In this document: piece by piece, positions 4,732 to 6,013 of the stretch
How positions within the stretch are numbered: the stretch's first letter is position 1
Layout: each line of letters begins with the position of its first letter
NCBI GenBank assembly: GCA_947478965.1
Contig: CANJXW010000038.1
Span: 1-6,013 of the forward strand
Origin: Candidatus Nanopelagicaceae bacterium
GTDB lineage: Bacteria > Actinomycetota > Actinomycetes > Nanopelagicales > Nanopelagicaceae
Length of the DNA: 6,013 nucleotides
Direction of reading: 5' to 3'
The notes under the pieces: model-generated
Told to the model about the DNA's origin: nothing
Databases searched by the model: none
What the model saw: the letters and a program-made list of their open reading frames with translations, nothing else
Position numbers and translations under genes: made by a program

Positions 4732-4762
4732 AGCAATTCCCACACACCCACAAGGAGAGAAC

Positions 4763-5698
4763 ATGTCAGATCAAAATATCGGTGAACTTCTCGCAGAGGT
4801 CACACGCAGTGGAGTCGTTGAATCTGTTCATACAGGACACCTTGTTATGTTGAATTCAGATGGATCAATCCATTTAACTCGCGGAAATCCTGACCTTCTT
4901 GTCTATCCACGTTCTGCAATCAAATCAATTCAAGCAGCTGCCATGGTTCGCCACGGCCTCGATCTTGAGTCTCGTCTTCTCGCACTTGTGTGCTCTAGCC
5001 ATTCAGGCTCAGAAGATCACATGAACGGTGCTCGCGAAATCCTTGCAAAGGCAGGGCTTGACGAGAGCGCGCTACAAAATGCTTTTGGTTCACCTATTGG
5101 AGAGCCAGAGAAGAAAGCATGGGCTGGAAAGCCAGATACACGTATTGCGATGAACTGCAGTGGAAAGCACTCAGGGATGCTTCTTACATGTGTCACAAAT
5201 GGATGGCCAACAGAGAATTACCTAGATCACTCGCATCCGCTACAAGTTGCAGCTCGTGAAGAACTTGAACTTCTTGCTGGAGAGAAAGTAACTGTCACCA
5301 GTACTGATGGATGCGGCGCACCGCTCTTTCTGATTTCAATGATGGGGATGGCCCGAGCAATTCGCGCAATCACAATTTCGACAGATCCAATTCATCAAAG
5401 AGTTGTTGAAGCATGTCGCTCAAATCCGATTATGGTCGGTGGCATCGGTCGCCACCCAACAGTATTGATGGAGAAAGTTCCTGGCCTCTTTATGAAAGAT
5501 GGCGCAGAAGCGGTCGAAATTATCTCCCTCGCAGATGGTCGCACTATTGTCTTTAAAATCGCAGATGGCAATAACCGCGCTCTTCCGACCCTTGCCCATG
5601 CAGCTCTTGCTGAATTCGGCGTTACCTACGATTTCGAGCCGGTAAAGATCATGGGCGGCGCATCTGTCGTCGGTACCATTCGCGCAACAATTAACTAA
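4763..5698 (+). CDS. Asparaginase, Rhizobium-type (class 3, asparaginase II family)
   Basis: A 311-residue protein predicted to hydrolyse L-asparagine to aspartate and ammonia in the cytoplasm. It belongs to the R. etli ReAV-like family, unrelated to E. coli AnsA/AnsB. Visible motifs are Y-P-R-S51-A-I-K54 (SxxK pair), C-S-S-H-S-G-S-E-D-H (77-86), N-C132-S-G-K135-H-S-G-M, D-G-C184-G-A-P, and K-D-G-A-E-A (245-250). C132, K135 and C184 correspond by spacing to the ReAV zinc site I recall as Cys135, Lys138 and Cys189. The start at 4763 is chosen because AAGGAGAG (4752-4759) lies just upstream. The frame is open back to an ATG at 4604, but that would overlap the nitrobindin gene by over 120 bases and add unrelated residues. 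It ends 17 nt before mshA. Regulation is presumably with the nitrobindin operon. Confidence 0.9.
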   Translation: MSDQNIGELLAEVTRSGVVESVHTGHLVMLNSDGSIHLTRGNPDLLVYPRSAIKSIQAAAMVRHGLDLESRLLALVCSSHSGSEDHMNGAREILAKAGLDESALQNAFGSPIGEPEKKAWAGKPDTRIAMNCSGKHSGMLLTCVTNGWPTENYLDHSHPLQVAAREELELLAGEKVTVTSTDGCGAPLFLISMMGMARAIRAITISTDPIHQRVVEACRSNPIMVGGIGRHPTVLMEKVPGLFMKDGAEAVEIISLADGRTIVFKIADGNNRALPTLAHAALAEFGVTYDFEPVKIMGGASVVGTIRATIN

Positions 5699-5702
5699 CC
5701 CG

Positions 5703-5708
5703 TACCCT
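5703..5708 (+). promoter_or_regulatory. Possible leaderless -10 box for mshA
   Basis: TACCCT fits TANNNT and ends 8 nt before the A of the mshA ATG. No Shine-Dalgarno sequence lies in the 17-nt gap. The match to TATAAT is poor and no -35 is evident, so this is weaker than the other promoters. Confidence 0.35.
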
Positions 5709-5715
5709 TGCAACT

Positions 5716-6013
5716 ATGAACCGCCGCATTGCAACGCTCATGGTGCACACATCGCCCCTGGATCAACCAGGTATTGGCGATGCTGGCGGCATGAATATTT
5801 ATGTTGCTGAAAGCGCCGAACGCATGGCTGCGATGGGTCTCAAGGTTGATATTTTTACACGCAGAACCAATAACGATGTTGCAGATATTGTTGAAGTAAG
5901 CGATGGGGTTCGAGTTCGTCACCTGCGCGTTGGCCCCATCGATGGCGTGGCAAAAGAACAACTTCCGGCTCTCATCCCGGCGCTTGCCGCAGAATTTACC
6001 CAGCAACTTCAAG
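5716..6013 (+). CDS. mshA: D-inositol-3-phosphate glycosyltransferase MshA, 3' end cut by window edge
   Basis: The frame is open from ATG 5716 to the window edge (99 full codons). The N-terminus M-N-R-R-I-A-T-L-M-V-H-T-S-P-L-D-Q-P-G, then G-D-A-G-G-M-N-I-Y-V and V-D-I-F-T-R-R-T, followed by V-R-V-R-H-L-R-V-G-P, is the characteristic start of MshA, a GT4-family (GT-B fold) enzyme. It transfers GlcNAc from UDP-GlcNAc to 1D-myo-inositol 3-phosphate, the first step of mycothiol synthesis in the cytoplasm. The G-G-M-N loop lies at the nucleotide/acceptor site. About 300 further residues should lie beyond the window. Its presence is strong evidence for Actinomycetota and fits the thiol theme of the neighbourhood. 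Confidence 0.95.
   Translation, partial: MNRRIATLMVHTSPLDQPGIGDAGGMNIYVAESAERMAAMGLKVDIFTRRTNNDVADIVEVSDGVRVRHLRVGPIDGVAKEQLPALIPALAAEFTQQLQ

Noticed and set aside
4604..4762. Longer N-terminus for the asparaginase, starting at ATG 4604
   Set aside because: It would overlap the nitrobindin gene by over 120 bases in another frame, has no ribosome site, and adds residues foreign to the family; AAGGAGAG before ATG 4763 gives the better start.
1..6013. Mobile elements, CRISPR arrays, phage genes, tRNA or rRNA
   Set aside because: No transposase or integrase motif, no direct-repeat array and no tRNA-like cloverleaf was seen; gene order looks like conserved actinobacterial chromosome.

Overview
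The window reads as a compact stretch of an actinobacterial chromosome. The lineage call rests on mshA (first step of mycothiol synthesis) at the right edge, a Nur-type Fur regulator, the CysA2/SseA-type sulfurtransferase followed by a DUF1416 (SseC-like) gene, a DUF4395 membrane protein, and TANNNT -10 boxes set about 6-7 nt before several start codons (leaderless starts). By eye the base composition is near balanced rather than GC-rich, and genes abut or overlap by one base. This suggests a streamlined lineage, perhaps a small-genome aquatic actinobacterium such as Nanopelagicales. That placement is inference only. No mobile element, CRISPR array, tRNA or rRNA is visible.

Layout, left to right: (1) the 3' part of a thioredoxin-like gene with an F-C-T-P-C redox centre (to 350). 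(2) A 217-nt gap holding a candidate Nur operator, a -10 box, a 27-codon leader peptide ORF (424-507) of the actinobacterial cysteine-type leader class, and a candidate attenuator hairpin ending in T5. (3) A tight sulfur operon: DUF4395 membrane protein, thiosulfate sulfurtransferase, DUF1416 protein, then nur. (4) ygfZ (folate-binding, Fe-S repair family) from its own leaderless promoter, overlapped by a 24-residue single-TM microprotein. (5) A DsrE-like gene on the minus strand, ending exactly where the microprotein ends. (6) Divergent from it, a 44-residue single-TM protein overlapping a nitrobindin/FABP-like gene, then a Rhizobium-type (class 3) asparaginase. (7) The 5' end of mshA.

The common theme is thiol, sulfur and metal handling: a thioredoxin, a rhodanese, CxxC motifs in DUF4395 and DsrE, the essential-Cys motif of YgfZ, a predicted nickel-sensing Fur protein, a predicted haem-binding beta-barrel, and mycothiol synthesis. 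The most interesting region is 371-567. There a Nur-box-like palindrome, a leaderless promoter, a Cys-containing leader ORF and a possible terminator lie in series ahead of an operon that carries both sulfur genes and the nur gene. This suggests that metal and cysteine signals could converge on one transcript. Two previously uncalled tiny membrane proteins, each coupled to a neighbour by a TAATG overlap, are the other notable items.
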